32,057 nt of DNA, taken from CAZLIC01 sp964559535. Lineage in GTDB: Bacteria > Pseudomonadota > Alphaproteobacteria > Rhodobacterales > Rhodobacteraceae. Position numbers and translations under genes: made by a program. Within the stretch, counting starts at the first letter, position 1. Every line of letters begins with the position of its first letter. The stretch spans positions 1-32,057 of the forward strand of contig CAZLIC010000049.1 in NCBI GenBank assembly GCA_964559535.1, given 5' to 3'. The notes under the pieces were generated by a model. That model searched no databases and had not been told where the DNA came from. It was given only the letters and a program-made list of their open reading frames with translations. Shown here one piece after another: positions 30,622 through 32,057 of the stretch.

Positions 30622-31278
30622 ATGCGCCAACTCGGAACGATCACGGGGCTTTGTCTTTCAGTGGCGGTCGGCATGCCCGCCCTTGCGCAGGATGCGGGCC
30701 ATAGCGGCTGGTATTTTCGCGGCGGGCCCGTCGGGGTGTATTTCAGCCCCGGGGCGGAGCTGTCGATTGCGGGAGCCCCGATTCCGGGTGCCGACGTGTC
30801 TGTGGACGACAACTACTCGCTGAGCTTCGACATCGGCTACCGCTTCAGCGATCGGGTTTCCGGCAGCTTCACCTTCGGGATTCCGCCGACGGCAGAGATC
30901 CGTGGCGCGGGCAGCCTTGCCGGCGCCTATCTCGGTGACGTGACCTATGCCCCGGCGATTGTGGCGCTTCAGTACCGGTTTCCGACCGGCAACCGGAAGT
31001 TCGAGCCCTACATTGGTGCGGGCGTAAACTACACCATCATCCTCGACGACGAGGGCAAGGACGTTGCCGGGTTCAAGGTGAACAACGGCTGGGGGGTGGT
31101 GCTTCAGGCGGGCTTTGAAAGTATGATCAATGACCGGATGGGCGTCTACTTCGACGTCAAAAAGATCTGGCTGGATACCGACGTCAGCGGAACGCTAGGC
31201 GTCGGCGGACCACCTGCTGCCGCCAAAGCTACGCTTGATCCCCTGCTGGTCGGCGTTGGCGTGGTCTGGCGCTTCTGA
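30622..31278 (+). CDS. OmpW/AlkL-family outer membrane protein
   Basis: A 218-residue beta-barrel protein. Signal peptide MRQLGTITGLCLSVAVGMPA with probable cleavage after ALA (residue 22). The mature part has alternating strands ending in the terminal Phe of outer membrane proteins (VGVVWRF). YRFPTGNRKFEPYIGAGVNY and the NNGWGVVLQAGFE stretch match OmpW. Family members AlkL, and the porins of nah and dox clusters, let hydrophobic substrates cross the outer membrane by a lateral opening. Placement at the end of the PAH gene block fits uptake of the arene. ATGGAGGAA precedes the ATG. Confidence 0.88.
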   Translation: MRQLGTITGLCLSVAVGMPALAQDAGHSGWYFRGGPVGVYFSPGAELSIAGAPIPGADVSVDDNYSLSFDIGYRFSDRVSGSFTFGIPPTAEIRGAGSLAGAYLGDVTYAPAIVALQYRFPTGNRKFEPYIGAGVNYTIILDDEGKDVAGFKVNNGWGVVLQAGFESMINDRMGVYFDVKKIWLDTDVSGTLGVGGPPAAAKATLDPLLVGVGVVWRF

Positions 31279-31337
31279 CCGAGGCCATCCGAACCTGAAA
31301 TCGCTACTTCAACACATCACGAAAGAGAAGTTGAGAA

Positions 31338-31937
31338 ATGGACCTCTACTACATGCCCGCAGCCTGTTCACTGGCTGCCCACATCGCCGGCATCGAAGCC
31401 GGGTTGCCTGTCACCTGCAAGAAGGTTGACATGAGCCCCAACGGCAACACGGTTGACGGACTGGATTACACCACGATCAATCCGCTGGGGCTGGTGCCCA
31501 CCATCGTGGATGGCGACACCAAGATCTCGGAAGCCGCAGTCGTACTGCAGTATATCGCAGACAAAGCCGACGGAAAACTTGGTGACGTGACCGGTCCGGG
31601 TCGCTGGAAACTCATCGAGACACTGAACTTCCTTGCAACCGAAGTTCACAAATCGCTCGCGCCGCTCTTCCGCCCGAGCCTGCCAGCCGAAGCAAGGCCA
31701 TTCTTCGACAACCTGATCGCCAGCCGCCTGACGGCGGCGCAAAATCGGATTGGAGAATCCGGTTACCTGGTGGGCAAGGAATTCACGGTCGCCGACGCCT
31801 ACTTCTTCACGCTCCTGGGCTGGTGCAACTTCCTCAAGTTGGACCTGTCGCCCTGGCCAAAACTTGGCGAGTACGTGCAGCGCATCGGTGGCCGCCCAGC
31901 GGTACAGCAAGCGCTGAAGGAAGAAGGCCTGGCCTGA
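31338..31937 (+). CDS. bphK: Glutathione S-transferase, BphK-like
   Basis: A 199-residue beta-class GST. MDLYYMPAACSLAAHIAGIE with the active-site C10, INPLGLVPTIVDGDT, then ALNF-like TLNFLATEVHKSLAPLFRPS and LSPWPKLGEYVQRIGGRPAV match BphK of biphenyl clusters throughout. BphK can dehalogenate chlorinated ring-cleavage products and handle reactive electrophiles; it is not essential for growth on biphenyl. It is quite different from the zeta-class enzyme at 12499. It is the last gene of the plus-strand cluster and is followed by a strong hairpin. Confidence 0.88.
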   Translation: MDLYYMPAACSLAAHIAGIEAGLPVTCKKVDMSPNGNTVDGLDYTTINPLGLVPTIVDGDTKISEAAVVLQYIADKADGKLGDVTGPGRWKLIETLNFLATEVHKSLAPLFRPSLPAEARPFFDNLIASRLTAAQNRIGESGYLVGKEFTVADAYFFTLLGWCNFLKLDLSPWPKLGEYVQRIGGRPAVQQALKEEGLA

Positions 31938-31946
31938 CTTCCCTCG

Positions 31947-31974
31947 ACCCTGCCTCGGTGTTGCGAGGCAGGGT
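31947..31974 (+). terminator. Terminator-like hairpin at the end of the catabolic cluster
   Basis: ACCCTGCCTCG and CGAGGCAGGGT form a perfect 11-bp stem around a 6-nt loop, 9 bp after the last stop codon. The T-run is missing, but the position strongly suggests the 3' end of the operon transcript. Confidence 0.6.
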
Positions 31975-31982
31975 ATGGCCCT

Positions 31983-32034
31983 ATGAACCGCGCCGGGTTT
32001 GCCGGAGGCTCCATGTGTGGATGCCCCGGTTCAT
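31983..32034. repeat. Inverted repeat, possible insertion-sequence end
   Basis: ATGAACCG (31983-31990) and CGGTTCAT (32027-32034) are inverted. The run starting TGAACCGCGCCGGGTTT resembles the terminal sequences of some IS3-group elements as I recall them, but no transposase is visible before the window ends. Confidence 0.3.
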
Positions 32035-32057
32035 GCAAGGATAAATTCGTGCCGCCG

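Noticed and set aside
18504..31974. Intercistronic stems as a CRISPR array or REP repeat family
   Set aside because: The stems differ in sequence and length and are spaced kilobases apart with genes between them; no direct repeats with regular spacers are seen anywhere in the window.

Overview
The window is GC-rich, high-coding-density DNA of the kind found in Alphaproteobacteria. A Rhodobacterales-like plasmid, ICE or genomic island is the best fit. This rests on the strawberry-notch/Toprim/DUF2493 backbone genes, TAXI-type TRAP transport and the abundance of IS110/IS1111 and IS481 elements; it is an inference, since no rRNA or housekeeping marker is present.

Region 1 (1-5566) is mobile-element backbone: a strawberry-notch helicase C-terminal part (cut by the window edge), a Toprim primase-like gene, an intact IS1111-type IS110 element with 13-bp inverted repeats and a long 3' non-coding end, and a DUF2493 gene. 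Region 2 (5567-7910) is a scrapyard of broken genes joined end to end: a 5'-truncated DUF4041/GIY-YIG gene, a virB9 fragment, the left end of a second IS110-family element, an unidentified scrap, then an IS481 element whose right end has replaced the last codons of the adjacent lyase gene.

Region 3 (7851-16902, minus strand) is one operon: TAXI-TRAP receptor and fused permease, fumarylpyruvate hydrolase (NagK-like), maleylpyruvate isomerase (NagL-like), a homodimeric pyruvate-dehydrogenase-type E1, a class III CoA-transferase and an HMG-CoA-lyase-like enzyme. Region 4 (17118-31937, plus strand) is a naphthalene/PAH-type catabolic cluster: ring-hydroxylating dioxygenase alpha and beta, Rieske ferredoxin, cis-dihydrodiol dehydrogenase, salicylaldehyde-type dehydrogenase, cytochrome P450, a second FAH-family hydrolase, a MarR regulator (opposite strand), a [2Fe-2S] ferredoxin, a gentisate 1,2-dioxygenase-type cupin, hydratase-aldolase (NahE-like), 2-hydroxychromene-2-carboxylate isomerase (NahD-like), extradiol dioxygenase, ferredoxin reductase, an OmpW/AlkL-type porin and a BphK-like glutathione transferase.

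Together the genes describe a nearly complete route: bicyclic arene -> cis-dihydrodiol -> diol -> chromene carboxylate -> hydroxybenzylidenepyruvate -> salicylaldehyde + pyruvate -> salicylate -> (gentisate) -> maleylpyruvate -> fumarylpyruvate -> fumarate + pyruvate. No NagGH-type salicylate 5-hydroxylase is present. The P450 (beside the aldehyde dehydrogenase) and its likely ferredoxin (beside the gentisate dioxygenase) are candidates for that step; alternatively the cupin enzyme may cleave salicylate directly. The CoA-transferase/lyase/E1 trio looks like an added module for citramalate-like and pyruvate products. A palindrome AAGCATGCTT between the two divergent operons recurs in near-identical form beside the MarR gene, suggesting one regulator for the whole system. 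Strong hairpins without U-tracts lie in many of the gaps between genes of the plus-strand cluster.
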